A DNA stretch of 64,000 bases from Vibrio lentus (lineage in GTDB: Bacteria > Pseudomonadota > Gammaproteobacteria > Enterobacterales > Vibrionaceae). The DNA lies in NCBI RefSeq assembly GCF_030409755.1, contig NZ_JAUFQE010000002.1, forward strand, positions 682,001 to 746,000, read 5' to 3'. Both the position numbers and the translations under genes were made by a program. This document shows positions 10,719-19,251 of this stretch, piece after piece (the stretch's first letter is position 1; each line of letters starts with the position of its first letter). The notes under the pieces are model-generated. The model saw only the letters and a program-made list of their open reading frames with translations, made no database searches and had not been told where the DNA came from.

Positions 10719-13700
10719 ATGAAAGTATTTAGTAAGTCTCGTGTAGCAACGTGTGTGTTGACTGCCATCCCGATGATGGCGGTAGCGAAAGACACAGGTA
10801 AGCTTGAAAAACTCGGTTCTGAGACGACTGGCATTGAAATAACCAAACCGAACCAAGACCAAGACAGCTCGCGTATTTACCTTGAACAAGGCGCTATTTG
10901 GGCAAGTCGCGACATCACTCGCTTTGACCCTGTGCTTGACGTGAGTGTTAGTGATGAGTTGGAAGTGGAGCAGGGCACTCTGCGAGACAGTGTCGGTTTC
11001 ACCATCACCACCAACTATGGCTATTACATCAAAAAGTACCAATTGGAAGTGTACCGTGTGGGTGACTTTGGTTTGTCTGAACCCATCGCTGTACTTGGTG
11101 GCGACAAACTGGCAAACGATTCTGATATAAACTGGGATGGCCAAACCGATGTTGATTATCAGTTTGAGGTTGGTGAGCAGCTGATGTTCCGCCTAAAGGC
11201 GTGGGACAAAGATGGCAACATGGATGTGACCACGGTTGGTGTGACAGATCTGGTTAAGCCGGACTCTGAAGTCGATATTGACCGCAACGATAACGACGAT
11301 GAAGAGAGCAAAGACAAAAGCTACGGCCAAGCTAAGCTGATGCGCCACAACATCCCGACCAATGCGGGCTTAGCCAAGTTCATTGGTACCGGTTTGAAAG
11401 GCGTTGATAAAGTCATCATCGGTGAAGACGAATTTGATGTCGAAGACGGTAACTTATACGCAGAGCAGTACTTACCCACAGACTCTTACATCTTCCCTAC
11501 CAAGGTTGTGTTTGATAATGGTGATGAACGCCGTTACAAGCTGTACGTTCGCATTCCAGATACGTACTACGCACAAACCGGTTTGGCTGATCTTTATGTT
11601 GGTAAAAACAATGTGTCTGGCAATAGTGATGCATTGAGTGTCGATGACCAGTACCAAGATGATATCTATAACCAAGGTCGTTTAGCCTACTTTGGTCAGG
11701 GTAAATTTGGTGACAAGCTTCGCGTGACCACTCACTTCGATACTCGAGAGAGTGAGATAAAAAACATGTTCAAACATCCCTTCGCATCAAACGATTCGGA
11801 TGTGTTCGATATCCTTGAAGACGACGATGAACTGTATTATGGCAACTATGGTGACAGTTCGAACATCGAAAAAGTGGTCAACACCAAGGGTAAGGTTTAC
11901 CTCAATGTGGAATACGACAAGTCTCAATACTTGTGGGGTAACTACAACACGGGTTTAACAGGCACCGAGAACAACGATTACAACCGTAGCCTCTATGGTT
12001 TCAAGGCCGATTACCGTACTCGCGATACCACACAATACGGTGAAGACCGCTTGAACGTGGTCGGTTTTACGGCAGAAGCTGACTCCTTATATGCACACGA
12101 TGAGTTCTTAGGTACGGGCGGTTCTCTGTATTTCCTTCGCCACGGTGAAGCGGTACCGGGAAGCGATAAGGTTTACGTAAAAGTAAAAGATGAATCTGGT
12201 CTAGTACAAAATGAAATCCCGCTTGAGCCGGGTGTCGACTATGACTTTGACCCGTACCAAGGCCGTATTATTCTGACCAAGCCACTCGACAATATCTTGT
12301 CTGACAGTTTCGGCAGCGTGATTGAAAACGGCGATGATTACGAAAACTTTCTGGTTGTCGATTATGAGTATGTCCCACAAGGTTCTGACTCGCTGGATAC
12401 GATGTCTTACGGTGGTCGTGCCAAAGGCTGGCTCAACGATTACGTTGGTGTGGGTGTGACGTATGCGACTCAAGAAAAAGACAATCAAGACTACGAGTCT
12501 TACGGCACTGACTTAACGTTGCGTGCGACGGAAGGCACTTACATCAAGGCCGAGTTTGCCCACAGTGAAGGCACTCAAACTGAGTCGAATTTTGTCTCTA
12601 TCGATGGTGGTTTAACCTTTACGCCGATTGGTGACACGTTAGAAGATCGTGAAGGTGATAGCATTCAAATCACTGCAGTGACAAGCCTTTATGACCTTGC
12701 CCCAACTATCTTTGGTGCAGTAGGCAATGACCTGAAGCTTTGGTATCGAGACAAAGACGCTGGATATAGCTACGCGAGTAGCAGCGACGACCTAGAACAA
12801 GAAGCCTACGGTGCCGAGCTTCGCTTGCAAGCGACCGATCGTTTGGCGGTGCTGTCTCGTTTTTCGACAAACGAAGAGCGCGATGTCGACGGCAATCTAG
12901 AAGCGGACACCGAAACCATTGAGGTCGAGACTCAAGTTAAAATCACCGAGCACATCAAGGTGTCTGCGGCGGGGCAACAAACCGAAGAGCTCAACCAAAA
13001 CGATGAGCAAAGCGATGCGACCTTAGCCGGTGTGCGTTTGGAATACATGTGGGACAGCGACAACAGTGTCTACATCAAAGGACAAACCACAGTCTCTCAA
13101 TCGGATGACTACGACGAGAACGATAGCGCATCGATTGGTGCGGAATTCCAAATACTGGAAGACTTGTCGTTGGGCGGTGAATATACCGATGGCGACCGCG
13201 GCCAAGTTGCTGAAGCAACGGTGACTTATGATGTGTCGGATGACCACTCCACGTACGTGACCTACGTTGATGACAACTATGAAGGTGAAAACAACGTGAT
13301 TGTCGGTCAGCGTGCAGATCTCACCAACAGTGTCGATTTCTACCAAGAGAACCAATTCGTTGATGAAAACGATGGTCACGGTCGTATCGATTCGTATGGT
13401 TTTGGTTACGACGTGACGGAAGATGTCGAGATGGGCATCGGTTATCAGCTTGGTGAAATTGAAGATGACGAGAACATCACCACAGAGCGTGAGGCCATCA
13501 GCTTCAATGCATCGATTGATCTGGACGACATCACTCTAAGTCATAAATTCGAATATCGAGTGGATAAGAGTGAAGACGACCCAGAGATAGCACAACGTGA
13601 GCTGCAACAAATCGTAACTACCAACCGTTACACGCACCACTTAACAGAAGAGTACACGCTGTTTGGCAAGTACAACTATTCAATTACAGAGAGTGAAACC

Positions 13701-14234
13701 ACGGGCGAAACCATGGCTCAATTTACGGAAGCCACAGGTGGACTAGCGTATCGTCCGATCTATAACGATCGACTGAACCTACTGAGTCGCTACACCTACA
13801 TTGCGGATTTCGATCAATTGGATCGCGATGTCGATTATCAAGATGAAACCAGCCAGATCATTGAAGTAGAGGCGATCTATTCGATCGACCAACATTGGGA
13901 CGTCGGTACTAAGTACGCACATAAAGACAAACAGCAAGCTTTTGAACGAGCGTCTGGTTCGAATGAGTTGGTTAAAAGCGATATCGACCTATACGGGTTA
14001 AGTGCTTCTTACCGCGTAATGAAAGAGTGGGATGTAACGGGTGAATATCACTGGAAAACCGACACACTCAATGATGAGTTAGAGCACGGCGCGTTAGTTT
14101 CGGTGAACAAGCACATTGGTGAGAACCTAAAAATGGGCATTGGTTATAACTTCTCTGCGTTTGATAGTGATTTAACCAACGATGATGATTATGACGCTTC
14201 AGGCGTGTTCATTAACTTAGTCGGTAAGATTTAA
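10719..14234 (+). CDS. large outer-membrane beta-barrel protein, putative anchor of the giant repeat protein
   Basis: The 1,171-residue product begins with a signal peptide (MKVFSKSR, then a hydrophobic core, with cleavage near VAKD). Residues about 60-300 are soluble-looking and Asp/Glu-rich, with a run of acidic residues near 185-200. From about residue 310 onward the chain alternates hydrophobic and polar residues in many short strands. These carry aromatic girdle residues and acidic loops, and the protein ends in a final strand reading FINLVGKI. This is the pattern of a large outer-membrane barrel. There is no TonB box or plug domain that I can recognise. It starts 27 bp after the giant repeat gene and 55 bp before a double-OmpA lipoprotein gene, so the three are probably one operon. 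Acting as the membrane anchor or export pore for the repeat protein is inference. The family is not identified. Confidence 0.8.
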   Translation: MKVFSKSRVATCVLTAIPMMAVAKDTGKLEKLGSETTGIEITKPNQDQDSSRIYLEQGAIWASRDITRFDPVLDVSVSDELEVEQGTLRDSVGFTITTNYGYYIKKYQLEVYRVGDFGLSEPIAVLGGDKLANDSDINWDGQTDVDYQFEVGEQLMFRLKAWDKDGNMDVTTVGVTDLVKPDSEVDIDRNDNDDEESKDKSYGQAKLMRHNIPTNAGLAKFIGTGLKGVDKVIIGEDEFDVEDGNLYAEQYLPTDSYIFPTKVVFDNGDERRYKLYVRIPDTYYAQTGLADLYVGKNNVSGNSDALSVDDQYQDDIYNQGRLAYFGQGKFGDKLRVTTHFDTRESEIKNMFKHPFASNDSDVFDILEDDDELYYGNYGDSSNIEKVVNTKGKVYLNVEYDKSQYLWGNYNTGLTGTENNDYNRSLYGFKADYRTRDTTQYGEDRLNVVGFTAEADSLYAHDEFLGTGGSLYFLRHGEAVPGSDKVYVKVKDESGLVQNEIPLEPGVDYDFDPYQGRIILTKPLDNILSDSFGSVIENGDDYENFLVVDYEYVPQGSDSLDTMSYGGRAKGWLNDYVGVGVTYATQEKDNQDYESYGTDLTLRATEGTYIKAEFAHSEGTQTESNFVSIDGGLTFTPIGDTLEDREGDSIQITAVTSLYDLAPTIFGAVGNDLKLWYRDKDAGYSYASSSDDLEQEAYGAELRLQATDRLAVLSRFSTNEERDVDGNLEADTETIEVETQVKITEHIKVSAAGQQTEELNQNDEQSDATLAGVRLEYMWDSDNSVYIKGQTTVSQSDDYDENDSASIGAEFQILEDLSLGGEYTDGDRGQVAEATVTYDVSDDHSTYVTYVDDNYEGENNVIVGQRADLTNSVDFYQENQFVDENDGHGRIDSYGFGYDVTEDVEMGIGYQLGEIEDDENITTEREAISFNASIDLDDITLSHKFEYRVDKSEDDPEIAQRELQQIVTTNRYTHHLTEEYTLFGKYNYSITESETTGETMAQFTEATGGLAYRPIYNDRLNLLSRYTYIADFDQLDRDVDYQDETSQIIEVEAIYSIDQHWDVGTKYAHKDKQQAFERASGSNELVKSDIDLYGLSASYRVMKEWDVTGEYHWKTDTLNDELEHGALVSVNKHIGENLKMGIGYNFSAFDSDLTNDDDYDASGVFINLVGKI

Positions 14235-14289
14235 GCCAGCCCCCAAGAGGGTGAAAGTAGAGAGTTGAAAGTTGAGAACTAAAAGTAAG

Positions 14290-15240
14290 ATGAAAATAAC
14301 AATTGGCCTAGTCAGCGGTGTAATGAGCGTTTTGCTTCTTGCTGGCTGTGCAACCGACACCTACGTGAGCCAGGAAAACAGAGACAAGTTTGCCGGCTTA
14401 GATGTGTCTAAGTTTTTAATCAGTGAATGTTTAGCACCTGAACGTGAGGTGCATGTTGCTATCGCAGAGCATTTTGCGTTTGATAAATACAAAATACGCG
14501 ACTTAGATGCGATCAACTTAGATGCCTTTGTAGAAGAGATCAGAGGTCTAAAAGGACGTATCACAATTGTTGGTCACACCGACTACAAAGGCTCATTGGA
14601 ATATAACCAACGTCTTTCACAGCGTCGCGCTAAATCCGTCGCAGACTATTTGAAAACACACCTCGATCCAACGAATTACGATTGGGAAGTGAAACACCTT
14701 GGTGAGACTCAACCTCTGTTGTTGGGTAAAACTGATAAAGACAGAGCGGAGAACCGCCGTGCATTTATCGTGTTTGAAGAAGCACAGAAATACGAAGAGA
14801 TGCCTTTCTGTGAGCCACCAAAACCCGAACGTAAGGTGTACATGGCAATGACGCCACACTTTGATTTTGATAAATCAGTGCTTAAGCCAGAAGACTTAAC
14901 TCAGTTAGATGATTTCACGGCTCAGCTGAGTGGCTTGCAAGGCAGTATTATGGTGGCTGGGCACACCGACCAAGCGGGTTCGGTTTCTTATAATGAGAAG
15001 CTGGCGGAGCGTCGTGCTGAAACCGTGGTTGAATACCTAAAAACTAAACTCGACCCTAAGCAGTTCATTTGGGAAGTGAAATCGTTTGGTAAGCTACAGC
15101 CTGCGATCAATGAGCGCACAGAGAAAGCCGATGCGTTAAACCGCCGTGCTTTTATTGTGTTTAAAGAGTCTGATATTACGGCAGAGCAGCAAGCTCTTGT
15201 TGGCAGCGAGCAGGGAGTGATTAACACTGAGAGCAAATAG
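14290..15240 (+). CDS. lipoprotein with two tandem OmpA-type peptidoglycan-binding domains
   Basis: The 316-residue product is an outer-membrane lipoprotein. The ATG at 14290 gives MKITIG followed by a hydrophobic stretch and the lipobox LLAGC; an in-frame TTG 18 bp upstream adds only six residues. Two homologous OmpA/MotB C-terminal domains follow, at about residues 50-160 and 180-285. Each has an FxFDK start, a GHTDxxGSxxYNxxLxxRRA core and an NRRAFIVF end, the region that binds diaminopimelate of peptidoglycan in this family. Tandem duplication of the domain is unusual. As the last gene of the repeat-protein/barrel cluster it probably ties the complex to the cell wall. A terminator follows it. 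Confidence 0.9.
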   Translation: MKITIGLVSGVMSVLLLAGCATDTYVSQENRDKFAGLDVSKFLISECLAPEREVHVAIAEHFAFDKYKIRDLDAINLDAFVEEIRGLKGRITIVGHTDYKGSLEYNQRLSQRRAKSVADYLKTHLDPTNYDWEVKHLGETQPLLLGKTDKDRAENRRAFIVFEEAQKYEEMPFCEPPKPERKVYMAMTPHFDFDKSVLKPEDLTQLDDFTAQLSGLQGSIMVAGHTDQAGSVSYNEKLAERRAETVVEYLKTKLDPKQFIWEVKSFGKLQPAINERTEKADALNRRAFIVFKESDITAEQQALVGSEQGVINTESK

Positions 15241-15278
15241 AAAATACTAACGATTAGATCACTCTAGATTTAACTGCA

Positions 15279-15305
15279 AAAAAGCCCCATACATTGGGGC
15301 TTTTC
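15279..15305. terminator. bidirectional rho-independent terminator
   Basis: A stem of AAAGCCCC pairs with GGGGCTTT around a short loop, flanked by A and T runs. It lies between the convergent OmpA lipoprotein and BLUF genes and can serve both. Confidence 0.8.
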
Positions 15306-15340
15306 TATGTTTGTTCTATGGACAAACTAGGGGCAAGCAT

Positions 15341-15766
15341 CTACTCAGACGGCAAATTCTGTTTCAACTCCAGAAGCATTCGATAAGCACTTTCGCCAGA
15401 CATTTCGTACGGGTTAAATTGATCAGACGTTGAAAACTGTAAATTCAACAGTTCGGTTAAATTGGACTGTGGAATGTCACCCATCGACCAATCCCCAAAT
15501 TCTCTATAATCAATATCCTTAAAATAAAGTATGGCCACTTTCTCATGCCTCTCATCATTAAGGATGTGATTGTATGTATGGTTAACTGCCTCTCTAGAAC
15601 CTTCAATACATTGAAGAAAGTACTTTTGGTTATGGCTGAGAAGCCCCGTTAAATGGCTCTGCCGATTATGATCTCGCGAGATAGCGAGTATCTCCTCCAA
15701 TGCTTTGGAATCACAACATTCGGAAAGGGTACTGACATAAATTAACCGAGTTAGGAACATAGGCAT
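15341..15766 (-). CDS. BLUF-domain blue-light sensor (single domain)
   Basis: This 141-residue protein is a stand-alone BLUF domain, which binds FAD and senses blue light. The signs are the N-terminal RLIYVS segment with the conserved flavin-contacting tyrosine, SHLTGLLSHN, the YFLQCIEG strand and a W-SMGDI segment near residue 110. Short BLUF proteins have no output domain and act by contacting a partner, often in control of motility or biofilm. The start may be the first ATG or the third-codon ATG (MFLTR), and neither has a clear ribosome site. The promoter side holds a 65-bp GAAGA tandem repeat beginning 94 bp from the start codon, which may affect expression. Confidence 0.9.
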   Translation of the reverse strand: MPMFLTRLIYVSTLSECCDSKALEEILAISRDHNRQSHLTGLLSHNQKYFLQCIEGSREAVNHTYNHILNDERHEKVAILYFKDIDYREFGDWSMGDIPQSNLTELLNLQFSTSDQFNPYEMSGESAYRMLLELKQNLPSE

Positions 15767-15860
15767 TATTTCGAATTTTTGTTCAAAGGGTATTAATAAA
15801 TATAAGCCAAGCTGATGGAATTGCGAGTTATTGACCTAATTGTCACTCATAGGCTTTTTA

Positions 15861-15926
15861 GAAGAGAAGAGAAGAGAAGAGAAGAGAAGAGAAGAGAAGA
15901 GAAGAGAAGAGAAGAGAAGAGAAGAG
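15861..15926. repeat. pentanucleotide microsatellite, 13 perfect GAAGA copies
   Basis: Thirteen uninterrupted copies of GAAGA (TCTTC on the other strand) plus one further G fill positions 15861-15926. The tract is non-coding, upstream of the BLUF gene on the minus strand. Perfect tracts of this length are prone to slipped-strand length change. Confidence 0.98.
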
Positions 15927-15959
15927 GGTGGGGACGTAGAAAAGAACGGGTCGCAAGAT

Positions 15960-16003
15960 ACGCTAAAATGACTCGAATGTTGGCCGTTTAATCATTTTAG
16001 CGT
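15960..16003. repeat. 11-bp inverted repeat with 22-base loop
   Basis: ACGCTAAAATG at 15960-15970 is matched exactly by its complement at 15993-16003. It lies just past the 3' end of the small minus-strand ORF and before the microsatellite. There is no T run, so it is not a standard terminator. It could be a protein-binding site or an mRNA 3' hairpin. Confidence 0.6.
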
Positions 16004-16019
16004 CCTGCTAGTGATCTCG

Positions 16020-16211
16020 TTAGTTGTTTAGAATTGAAATCGATTCAACGTTTGAAGACGCATCAAAACGAACATTGACCAATACACTTTCTCGCTCGAA
16101 AGTCACGTCATCAAAATCAGTGGCTGCGATCTTGAATCCATTCCTTGCAAATAAACTCGTCACTGTTGTTCGTTGTTTCTGTTCCATAGCGCATGTCAGT
16201 AGTTCATTCAT
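16020..16211 (-). CDS. small hypothetical protein, 63 residues
   Basis: The ORF encodes a 63-residue soluble protein starting MNELLTCAMEQ. I prefer this ATG over one 12 bp upstream because GGAG lies at a normal Shine-Dalgarno distance in front of it; the upstream ATG overlaps that site. The N-terminus is a likely helix, followed by alternating strand-like segments (FKIAATDFDDVTF, VLVNVRF). No family was recognised. An overlapping plus-strand ORF of similar size has no ribosome site and is less likely. It has its own short transcription unit between the microsatellite region and a 529-bp gap. Confidence 0.5.
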   Translation of the reverse strand: MNELLTCAMEQKQRTTVTSLFARNGFKIAATDFDDVTFERESVLVNVRFDASSNVESISILNN

Positions 16212-16740
16212 CGTGATCTCCATTAGGTAACCGTGTGCATAATGTAAGCGTACAACCTCTTTATTATGAGATCAATTGCTTAATCGATAAGCTGTGTTGA
16301 TATGTTCAATTGAATGATTTTGGTATTCAAAAATCCAATAAGTAAGAGGGTTTATGGTTGTGCTGATTATGTAAGATAGAGCGTTATGTGACGGTGGTTC
16401 AGCATTCCTAGAGCGCGAGATTCATTGTAAAAATCTCGTTGAAATAAGTGGTTACAAAGCAGAAGGAATCATGTCTGCCGTTTGGCTTGTCAGAGGGTGG
16501 GATTGAGTCAATTATTGGCTGGTAACCAGCTTGGCTAAAGTACACTGATTTGTGATGCAAAAATACGCTAATGGACCTTCTTTATATTGAAATATTGCAT
16601 GCTAAAGTTGTGTTGTTATAAGTGTTATTAATTGCATAAGCTTGATTTTAATATTTGTTTGATTTATAAATTCCCTGCTCATCAATAACTTCATGATTAT
16701 ATTAATTTTTACTAACCTTTAAATAACATGGAGAAAGGCG
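16212..16740. other. AT-rich intergenic region without a recognised gene
   Basis: I see no convincing ORF here. A short hairpin (CGAGATT at 16416-16422 with AATCTCG at 16432-16438) is present, and the last 150 bases are strongly AT-rich, consistent with a promoter for the gene at 16741. Confidence 0.5.
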
Positions 16741-17166
16741 ATGAATAAGAACCAAACACGCAACGGGTTAGCGAATTTAATGCGATTTCGTAAACCATAT
16801 AAAGAGACGGACTTCCTTGTCAGTTCTAATGAACTACGAGTTAAGAAAGATGTTTATAGTTTGCGTAAAATTAAACAGTTAGAAATTCGTCAATTGGGCT
16901 TCAAAGAAAACGCTATCAATATCGTTTCATTGGCTCTGGTGCTCTCTGCTGCGACTTGGGCGTTTGTTCCCCAGTTTGGCCTGCCTATGCTTGCGCTGAC
17001 TTTCATTTTAGCTTTTGTCTCATGGCGAAAATACGAGTTGCGTGCAGAATTTAAAGGGGCAGACGAAACCGGTGATCATTGGGTATCCGTAGCTCGCGGT
17101 TGTACTCGAGAAGAGTTCAAAATTTTGAAAAATGTCGAATTGACGTTACGTGACCAAGTTTCCTAG
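16741..17166 (+). CDS. hypothetical inner-membrane protein with two transmembrane helices
   Basis: The 141-residue protein has a good ribosome site (GAGAAAGG) ahead of its ATG. Residues 25-55 are polar, with a short strand-rich segment (ELRVKKDVYSLRKIKQLEIR). Two adjacent hydrophobic helices follow at about residues 58-78 and 82-99. The C-terminal tail resembles a small cytoplasmic domain (FKGADETGDHWVSVARG, EEFKILKNVE). The layout of polar strands, hairpin of helices and short tail recalls small membrane proteins of unknown function such as DUF6232-like proteins, but I am not sure of the family. It is monocistronic, with a strong terminator downstream. Confidence 0.75.
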   Translation: MNKNQTRNGLANLMRFRKPYKETDFLVSSNELRVKKDVYSLRKIKQLEIRQLGFKENAINIVSLALVLSAATWAFVPQFGLPMLALTFILAFVSWRKYELRAEFKGADETGDHWVSVARGCTREEFKILKNVELTLRDQVS

Positions 17167-17205
17167 TAAGCAAGGTGTCGTAATCAGTTAGGTTCAGTAA
17201 TGATC

Positions 17206-17236
17206 AAAGCTCGTCACTCGTTGGCGAGCTTTTTTA
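17206..17236 (+). terminator. rho-independent terminator
   Basis: AAAGCTCG pairs with CGAGCTTT across an 11-base loop and is followed by a T run. It ends the transcript of the small membrane protein. Confidence 0.85.
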
Positions 17237-17376
17237 TTTTCTGAAAAACATAGATAGAGCAGGTTACTTTTATACGCCAGCGACGATGTTGGCAAATGTG
17301 AACGTTATGAATCTTAAGTCACGGTATTTATAGTGGTCTTTAGGACTTTGAACTTAGGGAGAGGGTGGCGGTGAAC

Positions 17377-18183
17377 ATGCGAGTAAATAAGAGTTTTTTA
17401 ACGAGACTTATCCGGTTAGTTGGTTACGTTTTGATTATAGTGCCGAGTTTTAGCCGATTGAGCCATGCTCAAAGCATCGAGTTTCCTACTTGTGTACAGA
17501 GCGAGGTTTTGAATACAGAGATCCACCTTTATGTTGATGAATCGGTGTTAGCCGAATATTCCAAAGCATTTGTTGCCTCTAAAATAGCGACATGGGAAAG
17601 CTATTCGAATCTGGTGTTGAAAAACTCCTGCATTCCTATGACGAGAAAAGTAACCAAGGTGACCTACACCTCGGTAATCGATAGCCTATGGTTTCAAGAT
17701 TTGAGCGCAGCAGAGAGGTTATTAAAATTATCGATGGAAGAACCGATTCCTGAAACAACAGAAGACGGTGTCCCCATTTTTACAGGGATAGTCTTTTCTA
17801 ATTATCATTCTGCTTTCGAGTCTCGATATTGTGGTATCGCATCTCAGGTATCTCGTTTTTTCTTTTTGGCGATAAATTGCCCAGACTCGACAATGGAACA
17901 TGAAATTGGTCACTTGAGTGGCGCTAACCACGACTATAAAAAGGTGTTAAAAGATCACGAGAGTATCGATCATTTTATCGCTGGCAGGTATCCGAAAGCT
18001 CCTGCATATTCATTCGGTGCTACTTGTTCAGAGAGAGGCACGGTAATGTCTTATGAGCGTGATATTATTCCTGTCTACTCTAGCCCTGAAATTAAAGTGA
18101 ACGGACAGCAATGCGGAGATAACGCACATCACAATAATGCGAGAGTGCTTAGAGAGTTCGCACAAGCTTACCTAACCCCATGA
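17377..18183 (+). CDS. secreted metzincin-like zinc metalloprotease
   Basis: The 268-residue protein has an N-terminal signal peptide with cleavage near SHA-QS. It contains the extended zinc motif HEIGHLSGANHD (H175, E176, H179, H185) and a Met-turn candidate in GTVMSYE (M224). Both are hallmarks of metzincins of the M12/reprolysin type. Several cysteines (about 39, 85, 152, 168, 217, 246) suggest disulphides after export. The start is uncertain: GTG codons at 17365 and 17371 are also in frame, and GGGAGAGGG lies just upstream. I chose ATG 17377 for its standard signal peptide. No propeptide, C-terminal targeting domain or neighbour of related function is visible. It is probably an exported peptidase of unknown substrate. 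Confidence 0.8.
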   Translation: MRVNKSFLTRLIRLVGYVLIIVPSFSRLSHAQSIEFPTCVQSEVLNTEIHLYVDESVLAEYSKAFVASKIATWESYSNLVLKNSCIPMTRKVTKVTYTSVIDSLWFQDLSAAERLLKLSMEEPIPETTEDGVPIFTGIVFSNYHSAFESRYCGIASQVSRFFFLAINCPDSTMEHEIGHLSGANHDYKKVLKDHESIDHFIAGRYPKAPAYSFGATCSERGTVMSYERDIIPVYSSPEIKVNGQQCGDNAHHNNARVLREFAQAYLTP

Positions 18184-18298
18184 TTACCTCGTTGCTCGAT
18201 TGGTAGTCATTCGATTTAGTTACTTCATTATTTATGGCTGTTATGGTTGAGACCAATCCTTCTGTAATCTAGACCAAGAGCTAAACCAAAGAAAGCAA

Positions 18299-18820
18299 AT
18301 GCAAGTATCTATTAGACCCGCTATGCCAAGTGAACTAGAAGCCATTTATGCCTTGGTTATCTCGAACGATGAGTGGATGAAGTTTAACGGCCCTTATTTC
18401 CCATATTCGTCCCCATCCTTAGACGAGTTTGAAAGCCATTCGTTTCAACGCTTACTCGATGGGTTCGATTTACAGTTGGTGGTTGTAGATGATGTTCTTG
18501 TTGGCACTGTCAGTTGCTATTGGGAATGCGAAGAAACACGGTGGTTGGAAGCGGGTGTGGTTATTTATAACTCTGAGTATTGGGGTAAAGGCATTGCTGC
18601 ATTGGCTCTTCCTCTTTGGGTATCTTACCTATTCGAAAGCAAGCAGATCGAACGAGTGGGCTTAACCACTTGGTCAGGTAACCCTCGCATGATGTCTCTG
18701 GCTTTGAAATTAGGTTTTCAACAAGAGGCGAGGCTCAGAAAAGTTCGTTATTACCAAGGCGAGTATTATGACTCGGTAAAATATGGGTTGTTGCGCTGCG
18801 AGTGGCAGGAGAGAAAATAG
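18299..18820 (+). CDS. GNAT-family N-acetyltransferase (RimJ/RimL-like)
   Basis: The 173-residue protein fits the GNAT fold. It opens VSIRPAMPSELEAIYALV, has a central strand EAGVVIYNSEYWGKGIA where acetyl-CoA would bind (the RimJ/RimL-type variant of motif A), and ends with the helix and strand GNPRMMSLALKLGFQQEARLRK. Enzymes of this subgroup acetylate amino groups of protein N-termini or small molecules; the substrate cannot be told. It is the first of three GNAT genes within 2.5 kb, but the three are not close paralogues by eye. Confidence 0.85.
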   Translation: MQVSIRPAMPSELEAIYALVISNDEWMKFNGPYFPYSSPSLDEFESHSFQRLLDGFDLQLVVVDDVLVGTVSCYWECEETRWLEAGVVIYNSEYWGKGIAALALPLWVSYLFESKQIERVGLTTWSGNPRMMSLALKLGFQQEARLRKVRYYQGEYYDSVKYGLLRCEWQERK

Positions 18821-18918
18821 CTGAAAATACACACTTTTTTGGCGTGATTTGGTATTCAATTTAACGATAACACTTTGATCTAAAAAGTGAGAATTAGCGT
18901 ACTTTTACCCAGTTTATA

Positions 18919-19185
18919 ATGGATGAGTATGTAATGAAGCTAACTAAAGAGAACGAATCAAGAATTATAGAAATGGCGTGGGAAGATCGAACCCCGTTTG
19001 AGGCCATAGAGCTGCAATTTGGTTTGAATGAATCAGAAGTGATTCGCTTCATGCGCAGCCATCTGAAGCTTGGCAGTTTTAAATTGTGGCGTACACGTGT
19101 TTCTGGTCGTTCTACCAAGCACGCAAAAGTTCGCCGTTCAGATGTGTCGAGAGGGTATTGTCCTACTCAATACAAGCATCGTTAA
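18919..19185 (+). CDS. DUF2805/TIGR03643-family protein
   Basis: The 88-residue basic protein matches my memory of the TIGR03643/DUF2805 family: MAWEDRTPFEAIELQFGLNESEVIRFMR, then an SGRSTKH segment and a YCPTQYKHR-type end. The first part looks like a helix-turn-helix. The function is unknown. The family is often found near photolyase-type genes; here none is present, although a BLUF light sensor is 3 kb away. The start could be the ATG at 18919 or that at 18934, which has GGATGAG in front of it. Confidence 0.8.
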   Translation: MDEYVMKLTKENESRIIEMAWEDRTPFEAIELQFGLNESEVIRFMRSHLKLGSFKLWRTRVSGRSTKHAKVRRSDVSRGYCPTQYKHR

Positions 19186-19251
19186 ATAGGACCTTATTTC
19201 ACCAGTAATTCCAATGAATATATCAATATGGAAACGAAAGGAATAAAAGGA

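Noticed and set aside
10548..11144. A long minus-strand ORF of 198 codons across the junction of the repeat-protein and barrel genes
   Set aside because: It overlaps two real genes, has no signal, motif or ribosome site, and is explained by their codon usage.
15861..15926. CRISPR-like or direct-repeat array
   Set aside because: The tract is a simple pentanucleotide repeat with no spacers.
16024..16230. Plus-strand 68-codon ORF opposite the small minus-strand gene
   Set aside because: It has no ribosome site; the minus-strand ORF has one and a better residue composition.
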